From JACKEQ01 sp041389565 (lineage in GTDB: Bacteria > Myxococcota_A > UBA796 > GCA-2862545): 64,000 bases of DNA. The DNA is taken from assembly GCA_041389565.1 (NCBI GenBank), contig JAWKRP010000002.1, forward strand, positions 930,001 through 994,000, read 5' to 3'. Shown in pieces: positions 1 through 8,028 of the stretch. Position 1 is the stretch's first letter. Each line of letters begins with the position of its first letter. A program made the position numbers and the translations under genes. The notes below the pieces were generated by a model. That model searched no databases, was not told the DNA's origin, and worked only from the letters and a program-made list of their open reading frames with translations.

Positions 1-1
1 C

Positions 2-412
2 TCCAGCCTCATGATCGGCGGCGCGTTCATCCCGCAGGCGTACCAGGGTCTGATGGGCCAGGCGCGCGTCAGCCGCCTGCTCACGGGGCGGGTGCGCTCC
101 GTCACACGTCCCGATCTGTACGGGTTCGTCGGCGCGTCCGTCATGACCGTCTGGGGCCCCGCCACCTCGTCGTTCCAGGTCGATCCGCTGAACGCCGACG
201 ACATCGTCGCAGCGGTGCAGGGGGACGGTCCGCGGAGCACGTGGGGCACGCTCCAGCTCGGCCTCGACCTGCGCATCGGGAACCGCATCGGCGTGGGCAC
301 GTTCCTCGAGACGCTTCCCGCGCTGCGCCGGTCCCAGAACATGGGCGACTACATCCGGGTGCTCGGCATCGGCTTCCAGGGCTTCGGCACCGAGGTGACC
401 GCATGCTTCTGA
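2..412 (+). CDS. C-terminal part of a probable envelope protein (5' end outside window)
   Basis: The frame is open from the window edge, so the true start lies upstream; 136 residues are visible. The part seen alternates hydrophobic and polar residues with Gly and aromatic residues (for example LQLGLDLRIGNRIGVGTF and YIRVLGIGFQGFG) and ends in Phe, as many outer-membrane beta-barrels do. It overlaps the next gene by 10 bases, so it is translationally coupled to it and is probably the upstream member of the motor-like operon that follows. I do not recognise a named family. Barrel assignment is an inference from composition and C-terminal Phe only. Confidence 0.65.
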   Translation, partial: SSLMIGGAFIPQAYQGLMGQARVSRLLTGRVRSVTRPDLYGFVGASVMTVWGPATSSFQVDPLNADDIVAAVQGDGPRSTWGTLQLGLDLRIGNRIGVGTFLETLPALRRSQNMGDYIRVLGIGFQGFGTEVTACF

Positions 413-1365
413 TGCTCGCGGCCCTCCTGGTCGGCACTCCGGCCTTCGCGGGGTCCGACACCACGCGCGACTCGTTCGACCGGCTCGAGGAGCTGCTCGA
501 GCTGCGCGTCGAAGACGGTCGGCTCGATCCGGCGAAGATCGTGCCCGTCATCGTGGTCAGCACGCAGCCCCGGTACGAGGAGTCTGCGCCCTGGTTCGCG
601 ACGCGAGCGCTCGAGGTGCTCGGGAAGGCCTTCGGCACGAACGGATTGCGCCTGTGCGAGGCATGCATGGCGCCGCGGGCGTTCGTGGAGGACGGTCACC
701 TCGCGTACCAGACGGGCCCCGTGGGCATCGACGAGATCGTGCGTCTCGACGAGCAGAGCCGGGGAAGCTCCCAGCCCGCGAAGTCGGCCATCTGGATCGA
801 CGAGCACAGCGGCGGGATCTCCGTGCGCATCGTCGATCTCGCGACCTCCCGTGTCGTCTACGCGCAGAACATCGACCCGTCGCTCGTCGAGAACCGCAAC
901 ACCAAGCGGATGTACCGGCTGGCCGACGAGTACGAGCGCCGAGCGCGCGGAGACAGCCTCACGCAGGCCTTCGTCGACCTCGCGATCTACCCGGGCCAGC
1001 ACCTGTCGATCGACTGGACCGATCAGTGGGGCAAGACGAACGCCAACCTGTCCGGCGTCACCCTCTCGCTGTTCGACCCCGTCGTCGGCATCGGCATGTG
1101 CCACTACCGCCGCATCCCGTTCCTGAACCTCCTGTTCGGTGGGAAGGTCATCCTGAGCATGCCCACCACCCTCGTGCGGGTGCTCGGGAGTGCCTCCGAC
1201 AACGGCGACTTCCAGGTGATCGACCCGCTCCTCACGGGCGTCGGCGTCGTGCGCGTGCCGTTCGGCCGCTCGAACTACGGCGTCGTGCTCACGGCCTCCA
1301 CCAACGGTCAGATCGGACTCGGCCTGTCTCTCATGAACATCAGCCTGCTCCCGGTGCTCCCATGA
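403..1365 (+). CDS. Exported protein, possibly CsgG/FlgO-like envelope component
   Basis: A 320-residue protein with a clear signal peptide (MLLMLAALLVGTPAFA, cleavage before GSD). I chose the ATG at 403 rather than the longer upstream frame because it gives this signal peptide and a short overlap with the preceding gene. Residues about 45-170 form an alternating strand/helix region containing LRLCEACMAPRAF and a strand pair IWIDEHSGG/ISVRIVDLATS, which loosely recalls the nucleotide-free alpha/beta fold of CsgG/FlgO/TolB-N proteins; that similarity is weak. The last 130 residues are strand-like and Gly-rich. It is coupled to the TPR lipoprotein downstream by an ATGA overlap. A periplasmic or outer-membrane structural role in the motor-like cluster is inferred from position. 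Confidence 0.7.
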   Translation: MLLMLAALLVGTPAFAGSDTTRDSFDRLEELLELRVEDGRLDPAKIVPVIVVSTQPRYEESAPWFATRALEVLGKAFGTNGLRLCEACMAPRAFVEDGHLAYQTGPVGIDEIVRLDEQSRGSSQPAKSAIWIDEHSGGISVRIVDLATSRVVYAQNIDPSLVENRNTKRMYRLADEYERRARGDSLTQAFVDLAIYPGQHLSIDWTDQWGKTNANLSGVTLSLFDPVVGIGMCHYRRIPFLNLLFGGKVILSMPTTLVRVLGSASDNGDFQVIDPLLTGVGVVRVPFGRSNYGVVLTASTNGQIGLGLSLMNISLLPVLP

Positions 1366-2003
1366 CGGTCTCCCCACGGTTGCTGCTCGCGCTCTCGCTC
1401 CTGTCGGGCTGCGCGGCGCGGAACTACACGCACTACCTCATCGAGCCGGCCCCGAAGACCAACGAGGCGCTCGAGGAGCCCGAGGGCACGCAGCTCCGCC
1501 CGTTCGCGTTCGGGTCGACCACCGCCATGAACGTGCGGTGGAACGACGGCAACGTGATCACCGAGGTGCAGATCCCCATGCTGGCGAGCGGTCAGCGCAT
1601 CGTGATCGAGCACACCGCGAGCGCCACGGAGGTCGAGACGATCCCGGCCACGCGGCTCGTCCCGCCGGCACCGTCCGTGGCCGACGACACGCTCGACGAG
1701 GCGTACCGCCAGCGCGGGCTCCGCGTGAACGCCGACGCCCCCGAGGTCAGCCTGTCGAAGACGCGCACGCTGATGCAGGAGGCCATCGCCGACGGCAACT
1801 ACCAGCTCGCCCTCGAGTGGTGCGCGCTGTTGTTGGCCCGGTATCCGTCGCATCCGGAGACCCTCCGGGCGAAGGGCTCGATCCTGCTGCTGCTCGGCGA
1901 GCGCGAAGCGGCGATCGAGGTGTGGGAAGAGGTCGAGGAGATCGAGTCGGACCCAGCGGTCCGGAAGAAGCTCGAAGAGCTGCAGGCCCAGGGCCAGCGG
2001 TAG
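1362..2003 (+). CDS. TPR-type lipoprotein
   Basis: A 213-residue predicted lipoprotein: MTVSPRLLLALSLLSGC gives a canonical lipobox (LSGC) with the modified Cys at 17. The first 120 residues are strand-like. Residues about 140-205 (SLSKTRTLMQEAIADGNYQLAL ... YPSHPETLRAKGSILLLLGE) have the spacing of two tetratricopeptide repeats, normally a protein-protein docking surface. The start overlaps the preceding stop (ATGA), and nine bases separate it from the MotA-like gene. In the cluster it could act as a pilotin or scaffold for the outer-membrane part; that is inference from fold and context. Confidence 0.75.
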   Translation: MTVSPRLLLALSLLSGCAARNYTHYLIEPAPKTNEALEEPEGTQLRPFAFGSTTAMNVRWNDGNVITEVQIPMLASGQRIVIEHTASATEVETIPATRLVPPAPSVADDTLDEAYRQRGLRVNADAPEVSLSKTRTLMQEAIADGNYQLALEWCALLLARYPSHPETLRAKGSILLLLGEREAAIEVWEEVEEIESDPAVRKKLEELQAQGQR

Positions 2004-2012
2004 GAGAGTGGT

Positions 2013-2729
2013 GTGCAGATAGTTGGTTTGGGACTGTTGGCCTTCGTGGTCTGGTACGGGTTCGGCGAGCGCGACGAGGCCACGATCTCGGCGTTCGACA
2101 TGCACGCCTTCGTCATGGTGCTCGGCGGCTCCCTGTCGGCCATCATGGTGTCGTCGAGCGCGCTCACCACGCTGCGCACGTTCGCGTGCCTGCGCGAGAT
2201 CGTTCCCGGCATCGGCACGCTCGCGAGCGGAACCTCCGCGCTCGAAGCCGAGCGGGCGAAGCTCTCGGAGCTGTGGCTCGACGGGAAGCGCGCGCAGGCC
2301 GTCGAGCTGGCCGAACGCAGCGGGTTCCCGGCGATCTCCCGCATGCTCGGCCTCGTGCTCGACCGTGCGCCCGAAGAAGCCACACGGGCGGCCTTCACCG
2401 AGCTCCGGCACGCCGAGATGAGCCGCTGGCAGCCCGCCATCTCGAACTGGGAGCTCCTGTCGAAGCTCGCGCCGTCGTTCGGGATGGTCGGTACGATCAC
2501 GGGCATGATCCAGATGTTCCGCACGCTCGGGGAGGACACCAACATGGGCTCCGCCATCTCCCTGGCCCTGCTCGCCACGCTGTACGGCGTGGCCTTCGGC
2601 GCCGGCGTCGCGGGTCCCATCGGGCACTTCCTGCGCACGCTCCTCGACGAGCGGCTCGGCGCGATCGAGCGGTGCGAGCAGAGCGTCGACGCCCTGATCG
2701 CGCGCTCACGTGCTGGCGTGGCGGGGTAG
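2013..2729 (+). CDS. MotA/TolQ/ExbB-family proton-channel protein, MotA-like
   Basis: A 238-residue inner-membrane protein starting at GTG with GGAGAG just upstream. Four hydrophobic segments are placed as in MotA: about 2-17, 30-50, 152-172 and 184-207, with a long cytoplasmic loop between TM2 and TM3. TM3 carries the family signature LAPSFGMVGTITGMIQMF, including the conserved Pro, and TM4 carries LALLATLYGVAFGAG, matching the ALxTTLYG motif of MotA and TolQ. The family forms the pentameric ion channel of stator complexes. The immediately following gene encodes the MotB-like partner only two bases on, and a FliG-like gene follows that, which favours a MotA role over TolQ or ExbB. Confidence 0.87.
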   Translation: MQIVGLGLLAFVVWYGFGERDEATISAFDMHAFVMVLGGSLSAIMVSSSALTTLRTFACLREIVPGIGTLASGTSALEAERAKLSELWLDGKRAQAVELAERSGFPAISRMLGLVLDRAPEEATRAAFTELRHAEMSRWQPAISNWELLSKLAPSFGMVGTITGMIQMFRTLGEDTNMGSAISLALLATLYGVAFGAGVAGPIGHFLRTLLDERLGAIERCEQSVDALIARSRAGVAG

Positions 2730-2731
2730 CC

Positions 2732-3367
2732 GTGCAGCGACGAAGCCACAGCAGCGACGAGGGCTGGTTGCTCTCCTACGCCGACCTGATCACGAACCTG
2801 TTGATCTTCTTCGCGATGATGCTCGGGGCCGCCGAGGTGAGCCGCTCGCGCATGCAGGAGATCGCACGCCAGCTCTCGGGCATCGAGCAGCCGGCGAGCC
2901 TCGCCTCCATCCAGGAGGAGATCGAGGCCCAGATCCAGCGCGAAGGGCTCCAGGACATGATCCGTACCGACCTCACCGACGACGGCCTCAAGCTGTCGCT
3001 CAACTCGGGGCTCATGTTCGACTCCGGGAGCGCGAGCATCCGCAACGAGCAGGGCGATCTGCTCGACCGCATGCTGAAGACGCTCGTGCCGTACGGGGAG
3101 CGCTACGCGTTCGCGGTCGAGGGGCACACCGACTCCACGCCGTACGGCGGTCGCACCGACACTCCGGGAATCCGCACGAACTGGGACCTCTCGACCGACC
3201 GCGCGAACGCCGTCCGCACGCGCCTCGAGCAGGTCGGCATCGCGGGGTCGCGCATCCGGGTCGAGGGGTACGCCGACACCGTCGCGCTGCCCGAGTCCGA
3301 GCTCGAGGGTCTCGACGAGGTCGCCCGACTGGCCCGTCACCGCCGCGTCATCGTGAGGGTGTACTGA
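2732..3367 (+). CDS. MotB-like stator subunit with OmpA-type peptidoglycan-binding domain
   Basis: A 211-residue protein; GTG at 2732 is chosen because it places a single TM segment near the N-terminus (WLLSYADLITNLLIFFAMML). Asp18 in SYAD corresponds to the essential proton-binding Asp of MotB (Asp32 in E. coli). After a short plug/linker, residues about 85-205 form an OmpA/MotB-C domain: FDSGSASI, VEGHTDSTPYGG, NWDLSTDRANAVRTRL and IRVEGYADT are the typical peptidoglycan-binding motifs. The linker is short compared with flagellar MotB. The stop overlaps the next start (TGATG), so stator and rotor-like proteins are produced together. Confidence 0.88.
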   Translation: MQRRSHSSDEGWLLSYADLITNLLIFFAMMLGAAEVSRSRMQEIARQLSGIEQPASLASIQEEIEAQIQREGLQDMIRTDLTDDGLKLSLNSGLMFDSGSASIRNEQGDLLDRMLKTLVPYGERYAFAVEGHTDSTPYGGRTDTPGIRTNWDLSTDRANAVRTRLEQVGIAGSRIRVEGYADTVALPESELEGLDEVARLARHRRVIVRVY

Positions 3368-5160
3368 TGAAGACGCCCATCCCGCTGCTGCTGTTGGGGC
3401 TGTGCCTGCCGGGGGCCGATGCGTGGGCGCAGTCCCGGGTGCCCGAGCGCGAGATCCCGCCGTCCGTGCTGTCGGAGCTGCGCCTGCTCGAGAGCCGGTT
3501 CGATCTGGCGCTCGCCTCCGACTGCGACGCCGGCCGGTGCTTCTCGAAGGGCTGTACCTACGTCGACCACGCCGTCGCCGACCGCCGCCGCTCGGCGTCG
3601 CTGCCCGGGCTCGGCCAGGATCCGGGCCCCGGGAGCGTGCCCGCACAGGAGTACCTCACGCGCGCCTCGTGCTCGTTCGCGCACGAGGAGTCCATCGAGC
3701 CCGCCGACGTGCAGGCCCTCTCGCGCCGCCTGCAGGCGAAGCTCTCGAAGGGCTGGACCGTCGTGAGCGTCGACCACCAGAAGCTCCCGCCGCTGCCGGC
3801 CTATGTGCAGCAGCCGCCCGAGCCCGAAGCCGAGCCCGAGGTGGAGGTTCCCCCCGAGCCTCCGCCGCCCCCTCCGCCCGAGTGGACCCTCGGTCAGGCG
3901 GGACGGGAGCTGTGGAACACCCTGCTGCCGCACCTGTTCTGGATGATCGCGGTCGCGCTCCTCACGGTCGCGGCCACCGCGCTGATCTGGGCGTGGCGAC
4001 GGGTCGGACGCGACTCGATCGAAGACCAGATGCTGCTGGCCGAGCTCGCGCGAGGGGAGGACGGCAACGGGCCCGTGTCCGAAGGCTCCACCGCGGATCC
4101 CGAGGAGGACGACGCCGCGTTCGTCGCCGCGCAGGACGCCGCCTGGTCGGAGCGGCTCGCCGCGATGGACCCAGCCAGCCCCGACCCCGAGGTCCAGGCG
4201 CTGATCCGGGAGCTCCTGCGCTCCGGCGATCTGCCGCTGCTCGCCAAGGCCGTGCTGCGCTACCCCGACACGTTCCCGGCCGCGTTCCCGTCCGGCGGCG
4301 AGGTCGCGTCCGCGAAGCTCGAGCTGGCCGAGTACCTGAAGACGGTCGACACCGACGCGCTGCCCGCCGACCCCGAGTTCTTCCGGAGCCTCAACCGGCA
4401 CGCACTCTCTGCGGCCCTGGCTTCCCAGAGCGACGCCCAGGTCGTGCGCAGCCTGCGCGAGGAGCTCGGTGCGGCCGGGCTCGCGCAGCTCATCCGGCAG
4501 CTCCCGGCGCGCCCCGGGTCCCTCCTGTTCGCGCTCGCCCCGACCGACGTGCAGTACGAGCTCGTGCGGCTGCTCGGGCCGAGCCCGGTCGCCGACATGT
4601 CGGAGATGCTGCTCGCCTCGAACCGCATGGACCCAGCCGAGACCGAGCACCTGTTCGGCGTGCTCACGGCCATGCGCGCAGGCGCGCCGCTGCCGGCCCC
4701 CCGGTCCCACGACATCACGGATCGCGGGTCGGAGTTCGATGCCGTCGGCGCGCTCTCCGTGCTGCTCGAGAGCCTCGACGAGCACCAGCGCAGCGCGCTG
4801 TTCGAAGCGTCGCTGAACCGCTTCCACGGAAACCTCCCGGCCTGGTACCGCGGCATCCTCGTGTCCGACATGCTGCTCGGGCTCGGAGAGGAGGCCCGCA
4901 CCGACCTCCTGCTCGGCATCGACGCCGAGCCGCTCGCGGCGTGGTTCTCGCTGCTCGATCCCGAGCGTCGCGACGCTGTGCTCGAGTCCGCTCCGTCGTC
5001 GCTCCGGCAGTCCATCCGGGCGTCGAACGTGTTCCCGTCGCGGGCCCGTCAGCTCGCCCTCGCCGAGCGCGGCCGTCGCGAGCTCGCGCGCGGGGTGGGG
5101 GAGCAGCTCGCCCGTGCAGGCCGGTCGTTCGAAGACCTCGTCGGTGGAGGCGTCGTGTGA
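3367..5160 (+). CDS. Membrane-tethered FliG-like rotor protein
   Basis: A 597-residue protein with four parts. Residues 1-22 are a signal peptide ending in AWAQ. Residues 23-140 are periplasmic and Cys-containing (CDAGRCFSKGC). A Pro/Glu-rich stretch at 143-172 leads to one TM helix at about 188-209 (LFWMIAVALLTVAATALIWAW). The cytoplasmic remainder from about 355 to 597 resembles FliG: a middle-domain-like stretch (ALAPTDVQYELVRLLGP, then SEMLLASNRMDPAETEHLF) and a C-terminal domain with SDMLLGLGEEARTDLLLGID, aligning with the FliG torque helix, plus LDPERRDAVLESAPSSLR and RGRRELARGVGEQLA. Topology mimics a natural FliF-FliG fusion, although I see no clear ring-building motif. The FliG match is by eye and should be tested by profile search. 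Confidence 0.62.
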   Translation: MKTPIPLLLLGLCLPGADAWAQSRVPEREIPPSVLSELRLLESRFDLALASDCDAGRCFSKGCTYVDHAVADRRRSASLPGLGQDPGPGSVPAQEYLTRASCSFAHEESIEPADVQALSRRLQAKLSKGWTVVSVDHQKLPPLPAYVQQPPEPEAEPEVEVPPEPPPPPPPEWTLGQAGRELWNTLLPHLFWMIAVALLTVAATALIWAWRRVGRDSIEDQMLLAELARGEDGNGPVSEGSTADPEEDDAAFVAAQDAAWSERLAAMDPASPDPEVQALIRELLRSGDLPLLAKAVLRYPDTFPAAFPSGGEVASAKLELAEYLKTVDTDALPADPEFFRSLNRHALSAALASQSDAQVVRSLREELGAAGLAQLIRQLPARPGSLLFALAPTDVQYELVRLLGPSPVADMSEMLLASNRMDPAETEHLFGVLTAMRAGAPLPAPRSHDITDRGSEFDAVGALSVLLESLDEHQRSALFEASLNRFHGNLPAWYRGILVSDMLLGLGEEARTDLLLGIDAEPLAAWFSLLDPERRDAVLESAPSSLRQSIRASNVFPSRARQLALAERGRRELARGVGEQLARAGRSFEDLVGGGVV

Positions 5161-7199
5161 GGCGCACGCTCGCCATCCTCGCGCTCGCGGCGACACCCGT
5201 GTCGTGCAAGGTCCCGATCCATGGGGTCGAGGCTGCGTTCACGCTGGCAGACGCGTCGTGGTTCGACGAGGAGGACACGCTGTTCGTGTTCTACGAGGTG
5301 AGCGCCGAGCAGGGCATCGAAGACCCCAGCGTGATCGAGATCTCGTTCGCCACCGACACCGAGCGGGTCGACTGGACGCCCCTCGCCGACTTCGAGATGG
5401 TGCACACGCACCTCCCGGTCGACTGCGGGGCCACGTCGCTGTGCGGGAGCGCCAGCATCCACGTGCCCCTCGAGCCGCGCGAGGTGAAGCTGCGGCTCCG
5501 CTACCACCGCGACGGCGAGCTCGCGCTGACGGCCGACGAGGTGTTCAACGTCGTCGGGCTCGGTCCGGCGCACTCGAACCGAAGCCTGATCGTGTACGGC
5601 GTGTTCGACGGCGAGAACCAGCGCGTGCAGTGGCGCGGCCGGCACCGGTTCCCCACGGTTCGCAACGAGCAGGCCAGCCGGCTGGGGCTCCGCCGTCGGT
5701 TCACCGTGGAGAACGCCCGGTTCGGCGACCTCGGGCTCGGCTCCGGCCCGAACCCCTACAGCTACGGGGTGCCGTGCCCCGAAGCGTTCGTGTCGGCGGG
5801 GCTCCCGTCGATCACCACCGAAGACCGGGCCGTGTTCCACGTCGATTCCGTGCCCCTCGCCGCGTCCGACTCGCCCACCGTGTGCGGGGACGCCACGGTC
5901 ACCGACGCCCTCGGCACCTTCACGACGGGCGCCACCGCCCGGAAGAACCCCGAGGTCCGGCCGGCGTTCCCGGTGCTCCGCAGCCCCGTGCACGAAGCCA
6001 CACAGCTCAAGTTCTTCCTCGCGCCCTGCGACCGCGTGATCGACGAAGACCACGCAGCGATGCAGCGCCAGCGCCTGTTCATGGAGGACACGCCGACCAC
6101 CTGCATCGACGACTGGCGTAGCCCGGGCTTCGTCGACAGCCTGGTGGTCGAGCTCCGCGACGCCGTGGAGGCCGCCCGGCCCGCGGGGAACGACATGGTC
6201 CTCGTCATCGCGCTCCACCAGGACGAGACCGGCGTGTCGGCCACCGTCGAAGACGCCCTCGTACAGGTCGTCCCGGGCGAGAGACACCGCGCGAGCCCCC
6301 GTCTCGCGGGCGCGTTCGTGTTCGACAGCACGACGCGCGGACTGACGGCGCCCGAGCTGGCGCCGTCCACGCTGTGGTGCCCGTCCACGCTGATCGGGGA
6401 CGACGCGTCCACCCGCACCTGTCCCGCGCTTCCCGACCTGCCCGACCTCGACCTCGGTCCGTTCTCCTTCGGCGTGCTCCCGATCCTGCCGCCGCGACAG
6501 CAGTACCTCCGGTTCATCGAGGACTATGGCCCCGGGCAGACGGGCGAGGCCACCGCGGTCACGTACCTCACGCCGGAGTTCGCCACGACCTCCGACCACG
6601 TCGACCTCGGCTCCTTCGGGGTCGTCACGTTCCTGAACGGCGAGACCATCGCGGCCGAGCCGGACGACGCGTTCTCGTACTGCGTGCAGGAGGAGCCGCA
6701 GTTCCTCGTCGTGCGCAGCCCCGCGATGCAGAACCCGCAGATCCAGCAGCAGGTGGCCGCCGGGTGTGCCCTCGGCCTGCTCGCACCGGCGCTGTGCACG
6801 GTTCCCGACGCCGGGCTCATGGCCATCGAAGGGCTGCCGGACTGGCACGCCGTGCTCCCCGAGGAACAGTACGAAGTCGGCCTGTTCTGGGAGTTCCCGT
6901 TCCTGTTCCGCATGGAGTACCGCGCGGTGGTCGCAGGCGCCGTGAGCGCGTTCGGGCTCAGCGTCCCGTTCGGGCTGGGCACGCCCGCAGAGGCCTACTA
7001 CGGCACCCCGCAGTGGCTGGCCGACTCGTTCACGGCCGACCCCGAGCTCCTGCAGTGCACGCGCTACTGCGACCACCCGACCTTCGACTCCGCGGGCGTC
7101 TACCACGTGGCCGACCCGTTCCGGAGCACCTACGCGCACGCCTGCTACGTGCCGGACCTCCCCATGCTGGGCGACTCGGGCTTCCCCCGTGATCCGTAG
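5157..7199 (+). CDS. Large lipoprotein of unknown function
   Basis: A 680-residue protein starting at a GTG that overlaps the preceding stop (GTGA). The N-terminus MRRTLAILALAATPVSC is a lipoprotein signal with a VSC lipobox. The mature part is strand-rich and has many Cys residues that could form disulfides (DCGATSLCG, QCTRYCDH, HACYVPD), fitting a periplasmic or surface location. I recognise no domain. The first 130 residues look like an immunoglobulin-like sandwich (strand patterns FVFYEVSAEQ, KLRLRYHRDGEL), which is low confidence. The tight coupling to the FliG-like gene and to the outer-membrane candidate downstream suggests it is part of the same machine. Confidence 0.7.
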   Translation: MRRTLAILALAATPVSCKVPIHGVEAAFTLADASWFDEEDTLFVFYEVSAEQGIEDPSVIEISFATDTERVDWTPLADFEMVHTHLPVDCGATSLCGSASIHVPLEPREVKLRLRYHRDGELALTADEVFNVVGLGPAHSNRSLIVYGVFDGENQRVQWRGRHRFPTVRNEQASRLGLRRRFTVENARFGDLGLGSGPNPYSYGVPCPEAFVSAGLPSITTEDRAVFHVDSVPLAASDSPTVCGDATVTDALGTFTTGATARKNPEVRPAFPVLRSPVHEATQLKFFLAPCDRVIDEDHAAMQRQRLFMEDTPTTCIDDWRSPGFVDSLVVELRDAVEAARPAGNDMVLVIALHQDETGVSATVEDALVQVVPGERHRASPRLAGAFVFDSTTRGLTAPELAPSTLWCPSTLIGDDASTRTCPALPDLPDLDLGPFSFGVLPILPPRQQYLRFIEDYGPGQTGEATAVTYLTPEFATTSDHVDLGSFGVVTFLNGETIAAEPDDAFSYCVQEEPQFLVVRSPAMQNPQIQQQVAAGCALGLLAPALCTVPDAGLMAIEGLPDWHAVLPEEQYEVGLFWEFPFLFRMEYRAVVAGAVSAFGLSVPFGLGTPAEAYYGTPQWLADSFTADPELLQCTRYCDHPTFDSAGVYHVADPFRSTYAHACYVPDLPMLGDSGFPRDP

Positions 7200-8028
7200 C
7201 AGCGCCGTCACCCTCGCGCTGTGGGCTGGCCTGCTGGTCGGGGGGCGCGCGCATGCCCAGTCCGAGACCGCGTCCGAGACCCCGTCGGAGACCCCGGACG
7301 GGAGCCCACTCCCAGCCACGGAAGACCCGCTCTCTCCGTACCGCACGAAGTTCGACGTGCTCACGGAGCGCACGATCGGCACGGCCTCGAAGCCCGTGGT
7401 GTTCGACTGGCGACGCACCACCGCGCACGTCGCGGTCACGGGCGACTTCCTGTTCGAGCTCAACAACTTCAACTCGCTCCGTGCCGGCGGCATGGTTCGC
7501 GTGCCGACCGCCGGGATGGTGGTCGAGATCGGGGCGAGCTACGCGCGCGTCTGGGACACCCCGAGCTCCCGGCTGCTCGCGCTCACGCCGTACCGTCAGC
7601 CGGGCCGTCCGAACCGCATCGATCTCGACATCGCCGTCGCGTTGCCCCTGGCCGAAGGGGTGATCACGGCCTCGCCGCGCTTCTTCCCCGCAGCCCAGCT
7701 CGTGTTCGATGTGTACGCGGGCTTCCGGTACTCGATCTACCCGACCGGATGGGGCGGCATGCGCCCCGGGCGCGTGCTGAGCGCCATCTTCTCGCCCTCG
7801 CTCACCGAGAAGGAGATCGAGAACCTCGACGACGCGCGGCTCGACGCCATGCAGGTCGACCCCGGCCGGTACGGGCTCATGGTGGGGTTCGGGAACGACC
7901 TCTACTTCGAGCAGGGCTTCTTCGTGTCGCCGCGCGTCATGCTCTCGCTCCCCATCCTCGCGCCGGCGAGCGGCACGGAGCTGTACTTCTGGGCCGACGT
8001 GACGCTCGCGGTCGGGATGGCGTTTTGA
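7189..8028 (+). CDS. Probable outer-membrane beta-barrel protein
   Basis: A 279-residue protein from GTG at 7189 inside the end of the previous gene (11-base overlap). The signal peptide is MIRSSAVTLALWAGLLVGGRAHAQ, followed by a Ser/Glu/Thr/Pro linker. From about residue 80 on it shows repeated amphipathic strands (AHVAVTGDFLFEL, GMVVEIGASYARVWD, QLVFDVYAGFRYSIY, ELYFWADVTLAVGMAF) and a C-terminal Phe, the usual signature of outer-membrane barrels recognised by BamA. Function is unknown; within the cluster it may be the outer-membrane exit or anchor. Confidence 0.72.
   Translation: MIRSSAVTLALWAGLLVGGRAHAQSETASETPSETPDGSPLPATEDPLSPYRTKFDVLTERTIGTASKPVVFDWRRTTAHVAVTGDFLFELNNFNSLRAGGMVRVPTAGMVVEIGASYARVWDTPSSRLLALTPYRQPGRPNRIDLDIAVALPLAEGVITASPRFFPAAQLVFDVYAGFRYSIYPTGWGGMRPGRVLSAIFSPSLTEKEIENLDDARLDAMQVDPGRYGLMVGFGNDLYFEQGFFVSPRVMLSLPILAPASGTELYFWADVTLAVGMAF

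Noticed and set aside
241..1365. Longer N-terminus for the gene at 403
   Set aside because: The added 54 residues are Arg/His-rich shadow of the previous gene, and the signal peptide starts at 403.
2013..3367. Zorya anti-phage system (ZorA/ZorB)
   Set aside because: MotA/MotB-like proteins fit ZorAB in general, but the MotA-like protein has no long cytoplasmic tail, no ZorC/D/E gene is present, and a FliG-like gene follows.
3337..5196. Long - strand open frame opposite the FliG-like gene
   Set aside because: It is a high-GC shadow: low-complexity Arg/Glu/Gly/His composition, no domain, no ribosome site, while the + strand has signal peptide, TM and FliG-like parts.
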